Below the pieces are notes generated by a model. The model was given only the letters and a program-made list of their open reading frames with translations. It was not told where the DNA came from and ran no database searches. This document shows positions 17,994-24,915 of a DNA stretch of 36,356 nt, in pieces. The position numbers and the translations under genes are program-made. The DNA comes from Flavobacteriales bacterium (lineage in GTDB: Bacteria > Bacteroidota > Bacteroidia > Flavobacteriales > Weeksellaceae): contig PDSY01000001.1 of the NCBI GenBank assembly GCA_002747105.1, positions 1-36,356 on the forward strand. The letters are read 5' to 3'. Position 1 is the stretch's first letter. Each line of letters starts with the position of its first letter.

Positions 17994-18653
17994 ATGGTTA
18001 ATTCGTTGATGAACATATTATTTCCTAATCGATGTTTAGATTGCAATACCATCATTCCACCTGATGAAATCGTTTGTGAGTTGTGTTTTTCAAAAATTGA
18101 CTTCACGCATTTCGATTATCATGGTAATCATTCATTTAGAGATAAATGCAGTTTACTTTTCCCTGTTGAAAGAGCCTTTGCATTGATGTATTTTAAGGAG
18201 CAAAATTTGGCAAGAAAAATTATTCACGCCCTAAAATACAAAGGCAGAGCAAAATTGGGTTTAAAAATTGCCGATTGGACGATTCCCCGAATTGATTTTA
18301 AAGATAACAAACCTGACCTTTTGGTAAGTGTTCCGCTACATTCCAAAAGATTACAAACAAGAGGATACAATCAGTTGCATTTGTTTACTGAAAAAATAGC
18401 TCAACATTTTGAAATCCCTTTTAATCATTGTGTTTTCAAACGAGATTTCAATACCAAAGCTCAAGCATTGCGGAATAAAATAAGTAGGCAAAAGAATCAA
18501 GGACTTTTTTCCTTTGACCAAAAAGTAAGCAACCAACATATCTTATTAATCGATGATGTTTTCACCACAGGAACGACCTTATCCAATTTGGCTTGGCAAC
18601 TGATTGAACAAAATAATACCGTAAGTATTTTGGTAATGGCATTAGATAATTAG
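17994..18653 (+). CDS. ComF-family protein (phosphoribosyltransferase-like)
   Basis: The 219-aa product has the two ComF parts. An N-terminal four-cysteine zinc ribbon is formed by Cys14, Cys17, Cys28 and Cys31 (RCLDC and CELCF). The phosphoribosyltransferase fold ends in the PRPP-binding loop HILLIDDVFTTGTTLSNLAW (about residues 179-198). ComF supports natural DNA uptake in several bacteria, but in Bacteroidota the gene is widespread and its exact role is unsettled. The middle segment SVPLHSKRLQTRGYNQLHLF is family-typical. It starts 3 nt after the glycosyltransferase stop. The name comF is not assigned because orthology cannot be shown here. Confidence 0.92.
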   Translation: MVNSLMNILFPNRCLDCNTIIPPDEIVCELCFSKIDFTHFDYHGNHSFRDKCSLLFPVERAFALMYFKEQNLARKIIHALKYKGRAKLGLKIADWTIPRIDFKDNKPDLLVSVPLHSKRLQTRGYNQLHLFTEKIAQHFEIPFNHCVFKRDFNTKAQALRNKISRQKNQGLFSFDQKVSNQHILLIDDVFTTGTTLSNLAWQLIEQNNTVSILVMALDN

Positions 18654-18661
18654 GTTTTTTG

Positions 18662-18669
18662 TATATTTG
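18662..18669 (+). promoter_or_regulatory. Putative -7 box for the membrane protein gene at 18706
   Basis: TATATTTG matches TAnnTTTG, 36 nt before the ATG at 18706 and just after the ComF stop. Confidence 0.5.
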
Positions 18670-18705
18670 GGTTATTAACATTTTTTAATTCTTCGTCAAA
18701 TCATA

Positions 18706-19287
18706 ATGGAAGTATTATTTCACTTTGTATTTCAATTATTTAAAATCGGAATATTATCTCTAGTATATTATTCTATTATAATGCTTATTTTGATAGTCAT
18801 TCAGAAGGTAAACCCCAATCTGTTTCTTAACCAATTAAAATCAAAAAAGAAAAAATATAGACCTTATCTGTTTGCGACTTGTTACCTTTTATTACTAATA
18901 TTTTCGTTTACTTATTGGGGAAATCACGGCTTGGGCGATAATCCCAAAATACCGATTGGGCATTGGAAAACATTAAAAAATACGAACTGGACGGAATATG
19001 CTTATTTAGATAGTCATAAAACGAGTGAAGGCATTCATATTGAAACAACTCAATTTAAAGTAACTGATGATAAATTATGTGGAAATCTTAAAAGTTGGTT
19101 CTACGATTTTAGAAATAATTTCTTCATTCTTGATTTAAAGACGGATGAACTTATTGAATTTCAATCCGAAACCGAATACAACCAATATGCTACAAAAAAC
19201 CAACTTCCCAAAAGTTCAGAACTTTTAAATTTTGAGGAAAATTATAAAGCCCATTGGAGTGGAATTAGGTTTTGGTTATTACCCTAA
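18706..19287 (+). CDS. Hypothetical membrane protein
   Basis: I do not recognise this 193-aa protein. Two hydrophobic segments (about residues 12-31, GILSLVYYSIIMLILIVIQK, and about 52-68, LFATCYLLLLIFSFTYW) are joined by a basic loop (KSKKKKYRPY), which should face the cytoplasm. The rest, about 120 residues, would be periplasmic and is rich in aromatic and polar residues (WTEYAYLDSH, WFYDFRNNFFILDL), with a closing hydrophobic tail. It resembles other lineage-specific Flavobacteriia proteins annotated as hypothetical. It has its own -7 box and is convergent with the methylase gene, 27 nt away. Confidence 0.75.
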   Translation: MEVLFHFVFQLFKIGILSLVYYSIIMLILIVIQKVNPNLFLNQLKSKKKKYRPYLFATCYLLLLIFSFTYWGNHGLGDNPKIPIGHWKTLKNTNWTEYAYLDSHKTSEGIHIETTQFKVTDDKLCGNLKSWFYDFRNNFFILDLKTDELIEFQSETEYNQYATKNQLPKSSELLNFEENYKAHWSGIRFWLLP

Positions 19288-19314
19288 ATTATCATTATCA
19301 AATTAGGTTTTAAC

Positions 19315-20013
19315 TTACTCTCCCAATACAAAAACCGTTGGAATTTTATGTACATCGGGTTTATTTTTTTTCCAATAATGAATTGGTTTGGTTTTGATAT
19401 ATTCCTCTGTTGGATGATTGATATTCGAAGCGATACAAAGTTCGGTTTCAGGGGATAAAAACTGACACAAATCGTCTATTAATCGGTTATTTCGGTAGGG
19501 CGTTTCCATAAAAATTTGCGAATATCCTGTCTTTTGAACCTCCTTTTCCAAACGAATAATCGCTTGTTTTTTTTCTCTCTTATCAATTGGTAAATAACCA
19601 TGAAAAGAAAACTCCTGACCGTTCAGTCCACTCGCTATCAAAGCCAACAAAATCGAAGATGGTCCATTAATAGGAATCACTTTAATATCTTTCTGATGAC
19701 ACCATTTTACCATAATATTTCCTGGATCAGCGATACAAGGCAATCCAGCCTCGGACAACAAACCAAAATCTTGTCCTTTCAGCATCAAGTCCTGCGCTTC
19801 CTTTAAATCCGAATAAGTAGAGCGTTTATCTAACCTAAATAATTGTAAATCAGACTGCTTTTTTTCTGGACAAAAAAACTTCACTACTTTTCTAGCGGTC
19901 TTTTCGTTTTCAACAAAGAAATAATCCGTTTTTAAAATATATTCCTTAATCATCGGTGCAAAAGCATCGATAGATGTTTCGTTGGTTAAATATGCTGGGA
20001 TTAAAAATAACAT
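19315..20013 (-). CDS. RsmI-family SAM-dependent methyltransferase (tetrapyrrole methylase fold)
   Basis: The 232-aa product belongs to the RsmI branch of the tetrapyrrole-methylase fold; RsmI 2'-O-methylates C1402 of 16S rRNA. Visible are LLSEAGLPCIADPGNIMVKW (about residues 84-103, with the SAM-binding GxPxxxDPG motif) and INGPSSILLALIASGLNG. Then comes FHGYLPIDKREKK, which corresponds to the 'F.GFLP....R' stretch of RsmI, and IFMETPYRNNRL. Compared with canonical RsmI (about 280 aa) the C-terminal domain is missing and the N-terminal VATPIGNL motif is replaced by LFLIPAYL. It may therefore be the shorter Bacteroidota paralogue with a different target. It lies 10 nt downstream of the phosphatase gene, so they form an operon. 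Confidence 0.85.
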   Translation of the reverse strand: MLFLIPAYLTNETSIDAFAPMIKEYILKTDYFFVENEKTARKVVKFFCPEKKQSDLQLFRLDKRSTYSDLKEAQDLMLKGQDFGLLSEAGLPCIADPGNIMVKWCHQKDIKVIPINGPSSILLALIASGLNGQEFSFHGYLPIDKREKKQAIIRLEKEVQKTGYSQIFMETPYRNNRLIDDLCQFLSPETELCIASNINHPTEEYIKTKPIHYWKKNKPDVHKIPTVFVLGE

Positions 20014-20023
20014 TTTCGGTTTT

Positions 20024-20482
20024 TTAATTAGTTTTCAATTTTTCGACCACAATATCAGCCGCTTTATCCAACATCTGATAGACCTTTTCAAAGCCATCCG
20101 CTCCTCCATAATAAGGATCAGGAACTTCTGCTCCTTGCTGATTGGCAAATTCTAAAAACAAATGAATTTTTGCTTTTTGTGTTTCCGTTTCGGCTAATTC
20201 CATCACATCTCGATAATTATTTTTATCCATACAGAAAATATAATCGAAATCCTTTAAATCGTTTTGAGTAATCGGTCGAGAACGCTGATTTTCAATATCA
20301 ATACCATGCTGAAAAGCCGTTTTAATAGAACGAGCATCAGGCAAACTCCCTTGATGTAAACTTATCGTTCCTGCAGAATCCACCTGAAAATCTTCAAATT
20401 GGGTTTTCATCTTTTCTTTCATTATGCCCTCTGCCAAAGGACTTCTACAAATATTCCCCAAACAAACCATTAATATTTTCAT
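20024..20482 (-). CDS. Low-molecular-weight protein-tyrosine phosphatase
   Basis: This enzyme family hydrolyses phosphotyrosine (and sometimes phosphoarginine or sugar phosphates) via a cysteine intermediate. The 152-aa product has the N-terminal P-loop VCLGNICRSP (C-x5-R-S, about residues 6-15) and the general-acid aspartate in VPDPYYGGADGF (about residues 119-130), plus IFCMDKNNY. All catalytic elements are intact and the length is standard. ATG 20482 is preferred to the GTG at 20491 since the protein should begin just before the P-loop strand. A -7 box lies 24 nt upstream. It is followed by the RsmI-type gene. No tyrosine-kinase or capsule gene is adjacent, so the substrate is open. Confidence 0.95.
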   Translation of the reverse strand: MKILMVCLGNICRSPLAEGIMKEKMKTQFEDFQVDSAGTISLHQGSLPDARSIKTAFQHGIDIENQRSRPITQNDLKDFDYIFCMDKNNYRDVMELAETETQKAKIHLFLEFANQQGAEVPDPYYGGADGFEKVYQMLDKAADIVVEKLKTN

Positions 20483-20505
20483 CTGTATCACTTTATTTTC
20501 AGTTC

Positions 20506-20513
20506 CAAAAGTA
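20506..20513 (-). promoter_or_regulatory. Putative -7 box for the phosphatase-methylase operon
   Basis: Minus-strand TACTTTTG matches TAnnTTTG, 24 nt before the ATG at 20482. The span 20514-20625 behind it shows only AT-rich sequence. Confidence 0.5.
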
Positions 20514-20625
20514 AAAAAAATAATTGGTCATTAAGTTTAAAACAAAAAAAAGTTTACCAAAAAATAATTTCAGTAAACTTTTAAAAAGAATAATAAAAAA
20601 TATACGGATGAATTTATTTTCTCAT

Positions 20626-21249
20626 TTAAGGCTTAATCAAATGATATTGAGCAATTTCTGCCTCTGTCATCCAATGAATACCATTGGCAGGTGCTGCATT
20701 AATCGTGAAATAATAAAAATCTTCTGCTTGTTGTTGCGTAAAACCAACAGCTACATAATAATTAATATACGATAAATGATTGGCGTGTCCAACAGGATAA
20801 TCCGTTGCAGAATCTCCATCTCCACCCCAAGCATGAACCCCAATTTTCGTGTTTGCCCCTTTTGTTCTACGCACTCCTGCAACGAAGAAATCAACGCCAC
20901 CTGAGGCGATTTCTGCATTGTCCATTAAATGAATTTCAATGCCTTTTTGGTGTACTTTTAAAGAAAGTTGCAAATTGGTTTCATCATCTAACGAGCCACC
21001 ACAATTCTTAATATTTATTTTCTCAATATTAGGAAATTTCGCTATTAATTGATTGAAATCGGCTAAGGTTCTGGTTCTTATATCTCCGTTCATTTCAATC
21101 GTTTTATTATCTTGAAGTACCTTGAAAATACCAAAGTCTCGTTGAGCCTGATTGGTAATTTCATTGGTTTTATTATCATCTCTATTACAAGATATTGTTG
21201 CTGTGAGGCTTAACGCCATTAGTCCGAATGCTAAAATTATTTTTTTCAT
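20626..21249 (-). CDS. Lipoprotein with a ClpP/crotonase-like protease signature
   Basis: The 207-aa product has a lipoprotein signal with the modified cysteine at residue 21 (ISCNRDD). The mature part has strand IEMNGDIRTRTLADF, then INIKNCGGSLDDETNLQLSLK (the 'NS.GG' turn of ClpP-fold proteins), then MDNAEIASGGVDFFVAGVRR (Ser116 at the nucleophile position) and GANTKIGVHAWGG (His139 at the catalytic-His position). This order of GG turn, Ser loop and GVH strand matches ClpP/SppA-like peptidases and the COG3904-type periplasmic proteins. I infer an outer-membrane or periplasmic serine hydrolase or peptidase. It is the second gene of an operon, 29 nt after the lipoprotein at 21279-22496. The assignment is from pattern recognition only. 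Confidence 0.75.
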   Translation of the reverse strand: MKKIILAFGLMALSLTATISCNRDDNKTNEITNQAQRDFGIFKVLQDNKTIEMNGDIRTRTLADFNQLIAKFPNIEKINIKNCGGSLDDETNLQLSLKVHQKGIEIHLMDNAEIASGGVDFFVAGVRRTKGANTKIGVHAWGGDGDSATDYPVGHANHLSYINYYVAVGFTQQQAEDFYYFTINAAPANGIHWMTEAEIAQYHLIKP

Positions 21250-21278
21250 AATAATTTACTTTTTTAATATTTATATTT

Positions 21279-22496
21279 CTACAAATTAATGGTCGTATCT
21301 GTAAACTGTAATTTTTCGATTTTCGTTAAAGTATTTACACCATCTCTATTGGCTGTATTATCGGTTACTGTCGTAACATCATTAGCTGTATTGACGGTAT
21401 ATTCGGTAGAGGTACCAGAGAAAATAACGGTATTTGTTCCTGAATTTCCTGTAATTTTATTATCCATTTCATTTACCGTAACAGTATTATTATTGGTTCC
21501 TAAAAGGGTAACATCTTTTAAATATCTTGAATGATGTGTATAAGGCTTTGAAGTATCAAATTTCAATGAAAAATTACCGTTTAAACTCGCACTTATCTGA
21601 GCATTATAAGTTAAATAAGGATGAAAAAACTTATTATTCATCAAAGCATAGCCCATTGGGTCATCAGTCTGCATATCTGCTCTTGTTTTCCCTACATACA
21701 TTCCCCACATTCCGTGTGTAGCACTTTCTGTCCACGCTCCCCAAAGTCCGTAATAACTATCGACCACCGAGGCGAAATATTCCTGACTCAAACTATTCTC
21801 TTGCGTTAATTCTTGAATCCAAGAATCTTGACCAATTCCCCATAAATTATTAGACAATGCGTTTTGTTGAGCTGCTCTAATTTCAGCTTGATAAGCAGGT
21901 GCAGCCCCAGGTAGTGTATTCGCTCCATCAATACCAATACCATTATCGTGAACGAAATGTAAAATTTCCTCAAAAGCGGCATCTCTGTGCGTATAATCTT
22001 GATTCATATACCAAGAATGTCCTTCTACCTGAATTTCATTTTGATACAAAGGCTGACCACTTACTTGATTTCCGACAGAATTATTTCCATCATCTTGACC
22101 ATTCAATAAACATAAAATCGCATTATTTTCTGCCATTTTATTCGCCACAGCCGATTTATCTGCTCCGTATTGCGAACCTGGATAATTGGTTAAATAATGT
22201 TCCAAAATACTTCTACATCTAATGATTTGCTCGTTGGTTAAATTACTTTGTGCCACAATATGAATGCTACCACCATTAGGCGTTGTTACTTTGGTGTAAC
22301 GATTAAAATTATTCGTGTAAACACTTCCTAAATTGAATGGAATAGTGGTGCTAATTCCTGATCCTGTAGTTGTCCCCGTTCCTGTATTTGGAGTAGTAGG
22401 CGCTGTTGGAGTAAGTGGATTATCGGTATCTCTGTTACAAGAAGTTACTACCAAGCTTAAAACTACTAATCCGATTGTTAACATTGTCTTTTTCAT
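21279..22496 (-). CDS. Large surface lipoprotein with an RTX-tail-like C-terminus
   Basis: The 405-aa product starts with a lipoprotein signal (cysteine at about residue 20, VVTSCNRDTDN) and a Thr/Pro/Gly-rich linker (about residues 28-48). The central domain (about 50-300) contains WYMNQDYTHRDAAFEEILHFVHDNGIG, which looks like a metallopeptidase helix with several His and Glu but not a canonical HExxH, and is rich in Trp and Tyr. The last ~70 residues (VTVNEMDNKITGN, then TNTVIFSGTSTEYTV, then RDGVNTLTKIEKLQF) match the beta-rich module that usually follows hemolysin-type calcium repeats in secreted hydrolases. I infer an exported hydrolase-like lipoprotein and do not assign an activity. It leads an operon with the ClpP-like lipoprotein, and its leader holds an attenuator-like hairpin. 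Confidence 0.75.
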   Translation of the reverse strand: MKKTMLTIGLVVLSLVVTSCNRDTDNPLTPTAPTTPNTGTGTTTGSGISTTIPFNLGSVYTNNFNRYTKVTTPNGGSIHIVAQSNLTNEQIIRCRSILEHYLTNYPGSQYGADKSAVANKMAENNAILCLLNGQDDGNNSVGNQVSGQPLYQNEIQVEGHSWYMNQDYTHRDAAFEEILHFVHDNGIGIDGANTLPGAAPAYQAEIRAAQQNALSNNLWGIGQDSWIQELTQENSLSQEYFASVVDSYYGLWGAWTESATHGMWGMYVGKTRADMQTDDPMGYALMNNKFFHPYLTYNAQISASLNGNFSLKFDTSKPYTHHSRYLKDVTLLGTNNNTVTVNEMDNKITGNSGTNTVIFSGTSTEYTVNTANDVTTVTDNTANRDGVNTLTKIEKLQFTDTTINL

Positions 22497-22532
22497 AATT
22501 GATTTATTTTAAATTAATATTCTACTAAAAAA

Positions 22533-22584
22533 GCACACGCCTCAGTCTAATCACTACTAAAAATGATTAAACTGAGGCATGTGC
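22533..22584 (-). promoter_or_regulatory. Attenuator-like hairpin in the lipoprotein operon leader
   Basis: Arms 22533-22553 and 22564-22584 are 21 nt each and differ at two positions. On the minus-strand RNA both become G-U wobbles, so pairing is complete there but not on the opposite strand. A TTTTTT run follows at once (minus strand, 22532 downward). The promoter box is upstream and the ATG at 22496 downstream, so this is an intrinsic terminator inside the 5' leader. A 7-codon ORF (MPQFNHF, 22580-22557) begins in the first arm and stops in the loop. Confidence 0.65.
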
Positions 22585-22605
22585 TATCTCTTAACACAAA
22601 GTTTT

Positions 22606-22613
22606 CAAAATTA
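22606..22613 (-). promoter_or_regulatory. Putative -7 box for the lipoprotein operon
   Basis: Minus-strand TAATTTTG matches TAnnTTTG and would give a leader of about 105 nt containing the hairpin. The gene-free stretch 22497-22823 thus holds a promoter, an attenuator and the left island repeat. A plus-strand TATATTTG (22689-22696) followed by ATG at 22700 opens a 36-codon ORF that runs into the repeat. Confidence 0.5.
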
Positions 22614-22741
22614 CACTCCCTGTTTCTTCCTCAGTGTCGAAGTGTATTTTACAGAACGAAAACTTTTATTTTTTATAAAGTCTGTACCCTATATTTGCAA
22701 TGATAATAAAAAAAATTGAGTTATACAAGAAAAATAGCATT

Positions 22742-22831
22742 TTACTTATCAAAAAAAATCAACCTCTTTCGAAGTTGATTTTTAGTTATCATCCTGAAAA
22801 ATATTATTAAGCTTTAACGGCTTTTAATTTT
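22742..22831 (-). repeat. Left copy of the 90-bp direct repeat (etfA 3' end plus terminator)
   Basis: It matches 28400-28489 with a constant offset of 5658 bp, no gaps and 6 mismatches; the first 51 bp (22742-22792) are identical. On the minus strand it reads the last etfA-frame codons KLKAVKA-stop, a spacer, and an intrinsic terminator (arms 22754-22763 and 22774-22783, AAAAATCAAC/GTTGATTTTT). The WYL gene's last codon and stop lie inside it, in a different frame, and the terminator now serves the WYL gene. Confidence 0.95.
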
Positions 22832-23741
22832 CAAGCATTTTTTGTATCTCTTTTTTCATATGCTGACGAAAATCGGTTGGTTCAAGAATCCTTACTCGAC
22901 TTCCGTAAGATAAAATTTCTCTCTCAAAATCATACGTTGGAACGACAAAAACACTAATAACGACTTGATTTTCATCTTCTTTTACCACTTTCTGAGAATG
23001 ATGTAAAGGAAGCGATTTAATATAATTTCCCTGATGCTTATCAAAAGATAACACCATTTTTTGAGGTTGAACACCATTAGGTGCTACAATACCAAAAGAA
23101 TTTTCAAATGCCTTCGCAATATCATATTGTTCCTTTTTAAAAGTCTTATTTTTTATTTCCAAATCAGAAATTCTATCTAATCCAAAAGTCTTTATTAAAA
23201 AAGTATCATTTTTAGGGTTGATTTCTCTCGCCAACAAATACCAACGATAATGAAACTCCTTTAAAGCATAAGGCTCTACTACTCTATTAGAAATTTCTCT
23301 TGTTTCAAATTTTTGGTAAGTAAACGAAACCGTTTTTCTATTTGTAATAGCATGTATCAAACCATTCAAATGAGATAAACCTCTGGCTTTTCGATTTTCA
23401 AAAAACATTATATTTTGAGTCCTCTTTATACCTCGATAAGCCTCTACCAATAAAACATTATCCAAAATATTCTCCTCATAAAAGTCCAACTCTTCCTTGT
23501 CGATATAATACACTTTATTCTTTCGAGAATAAGAAATTTCTATCCCAGAAATATCCAAAATTGCTTTTTTATCTCTCAAAAAAGTTCTTTTGGTAAATTT
23601 CAAATGCTCCGAAATATCCTTTTCCTCAAATTTTCGCTCCAAATAATCTGCAATCTCTTCGTAAGATGCTCCTTTGTCTTTTCTTAATCTTAAAAACTCT
23701 TCTATGAGTTTAATTCGTAATATTTGTTCGTTCTTTGCCAT
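22824..23741 (-). CDS. WYL-domain transcriptional regulator
   Basis: The 305-aa product has an N-terminal winged helix-turn-helix region (ILRIKLIEEFLRLRKDKGAS followed by YEEIADYLERKF and KFTKRTFLRDKKAIL). A WYL domain follows around residues 120-200 with the signature YRWYLLARE (Trp-Tyr-Leu at about 167-169) and TFGLDRISDLEI, and a C-terminal WCX-like extension ends the chain. WYL regulators bind nucleic-acid or nucleotide ligands and commonly control phage-defence operons (the BrxR/CapW type), so in this setting it is probably the island's regulator. The ATG at 23741 is 19 nt from a -7 box; the longer frame to 23789 crosses that box and the preceding terminator. The stop codon is supplied by the etfA-derived repeat. 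Confidence 0.93.
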   Translation of the reverse strand: MAKNEQILRIKLIEEFLRLRKDKGASYEEIADYLERKFEEKDISEHLKFTKRTFLRDKKAILDISGIEISYSRKNKVYYIDKEELDFYEENILDNVLLVEAYRGIKRTQNIMFFENRKARGLSHLNGLIHAITNRKTVSFTYQKFETREISNRVVEPYALKEFHYRWYLLAREINPKNDTFLIKTFGLDRISDLEIKNKTFKKEQYDIAKAFENSFGIVAPNGVQPQKMVLSFDKHQGNYIKSLPLHHSQKVVKEDENQVVISVFVVPTYDFEREILSYGSRVRILEPTDFRQHMKKEIQKMLEN

Positions 23742-23759
23742 TTTTTCTAATTTATACCA

Positions 23760-23797
23760 CAAAGGTAAAAAATAAAAGCGACAAAACATGTCGCTTT
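23760..23797 (-). promoter_or_regulatory. Terminator of the nuclease gene overlapping the WYL promoter
   Basis: Minus-strand TACCTTTG (23760-23767) is a -7 box 19 nt before the WYL ATG. Just upstream is a perfect hairpin, AAAGCGAC (23775-23782) with GTCGCTTT (23790-23797), followed on the minus strand by TTTTATTTTTT. It therefore ends the nuclease transcript where the WYL transcript begins. Confidence 0.65.
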
Positions 23798-23800
23798 AAA

Positions 23801-24790
23801 TTAACTTATTTCTAATTTATCCAATAAATTCATTATTTTTTTAAGATTTTCAATCGTTAATGAAAAATCTAAAAGTCCCTTTTCATTGATTATCCTATAT
23901 TCTGTATTGAGTTTCGCAATACTCATATACTTTCCAAGGCGACCAAATTGAGTCAATTCAATATTCAATTCTTTGGCTTTTTCCAATAATCTATGGGCAT
24001 AAAAATCTCTCACTTCCCTCCTATTCGACTCCTCTTCTACATATAATTTAAAAACCAATTTATCTTGTTCTAATTGCAAATAATACTGAAATTTCGTTCC
24101 ATTAAAACTTCCCGTTTTCCAATGCCACCAAAAACCTAAAAACCCTCCTGACTTATTGGCAACATAATCCCAATCTCCTGTTCCGAGTGTTTTCTGAATT
24201 TCCGTATAAAAACCTTGCCACTGATACCATTCCCACTTCTCCAAAGGCAATGATAAATAAGCCTTTAAACTTTGGTCTAATGATTTTAAATTTTGATAAT
24301 AATCTAATACAATATTATTCTCTATATCATTAATGTATCTCTCCAATAAGGTAAGCATTTTTGCTCTCGTAAATGAAAAATAATTTGCTTTTTCCACTTC
24401 GTTATAAGAACTCTGCTCTTCCATTTTGAAATACACCAACTTCACTTCAATATCGGAATTTTGATAATATTCTTTTGCAACTTCCGCATATCTACTGAGT
24501 TGATTAGAATGTTCTTTCGTTCCTTTTTTATCTTCAATAATGAGGAAGTAAGTGTCATTTACCAAAGCCCAAACATCAATATTTTTCCATTGTCGCCCAA
24601 CTTTAATACTTTCAATAGTAAAATTTTCATCTTTTCCTAAAAGTTGCTGAACAAAATCTATTGCACAAGCATTTAATACTTTATCTTGTTTTTCAAAGTC
24701 TTTATCCGACCAATGAATTAACCAAGTTAAAAAGGCATCTTGCGATAATTCCGATGTCGCATAATCAAATAAATTAGGTATTTTTTTCAT
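23801..24790 (-). CDS. PD-(D/E)XK nuclease-superfamily protein
   Basis: The 329-aa product fits the PDDEXK_4 type of nuclease-like proteins. The N-terminal LSQDAFLTWLIHWSD resembles the family's 'sEda.laWLl' helix. Then come KNIDVWALVND (Asp72) and YFLIIEDKKGTKEHSNQL, in which Glu86-x-Lys88 completes the D-(14)-ExK metal-binding core. The remainder is helical and aromatic-rich (EKWEWYQWQGF, GFLGFWWHWK) and has no further motif I know. All core acidic residues and the lysine are present, so it may cut DNA or RNA. ATG 24790 is chosen because the -7 box (24809-24816) sits 19 nt upstream, the same spacing as for the WYL gene. It is separately promoted and terminated from its neighbours. Confidence 0.85.
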   Translation of the reverse strand: MKKIPNLFDYATSELSQDAFLTWLIHWSDKDFEKQDKVLNACAIDFVQQLLGKDENFTIESIKVGRQWKNIDVWALVNDTYFLIIEDKKGTKEHSNQLSRYAEVAKEYYQNSDIEVKLVYFKMEEQSSYNEVEKANYFSFTRAKMLTLLERYINDIENNIVLDYYQNLKSLDQSLKAYLSLPLEKWEWYQWQGFYTEIQKTLGTGDWDYVANKSGGFLGFWWHWKTGSFNGTKFQYYLQLEQDKLVFKLYVEEESNRREVRDFYAHRLLEKAKELNIELTQFGRLGKYMSIAKLNTEYRIINEKGLLDFSLTIENLKKIMNLLDKLEIS

Positions 24791-24808
24791 ATTTTCTTCT
24801 TTTTTCTG

Positions 24809-24835
24809 CAAAGGTAAATGACCACTAAGACAAAA
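24809..24835 (-). promoter_or_regulatory. Promoter and possible operator of the nuclease gene
   Basis: The -7 box TACCTTTG lies at 24809-24816. On the minus strand it is preceded by TTTTGTCTTAGT and TAGTGGT. TAGTGGT-N2-TTTA recurs before the box at 28012-28019, and TTTTGTCTTAGT recurs 14 bp before the box at 28355-28362. This may be a shared operator for the WYL regulator. Confidence 0.4.
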
Positions 24836-24850
24836 TAAGGCGGTTTAGAT

Positions 24851-24887
24851 TTGAAAATCCCTCTTTGTTTTGGAGAGGGATTTTCAA
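24851..24887 (-). terminator. Hairpin terminator after the 820-aa gene
   Basis: Perfect 14-bp arms TTGAAAATCCCTCT (24851-24864) and AGAGGGATTTTCAA (24874-24887) have a 9-nt loop. It lies 28 nt past the stop at 24916. The T-run is weak on the minus strand and better (TTTTATTT) on the plus strand, so it may also block opposing transcription. Confidence 0.65.
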
Positions 24888-24915
24888 TTTTATTTAGCAC
24901 ACTATAAGTTATTAA

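Noticed and set aside
21279..22496. Naming the large lipoprotein as a classical zinc metallopeptidase
   Set aside because: The candidate helix EEILHFVH lacks a true HExxH motif, so the family cannot be asserted.
22832..22900. Treating the WYL protein as truncated by the repeat
   Set aside because: All expected domains are present and the length is normal; only the last codon and stop come from the repeat.
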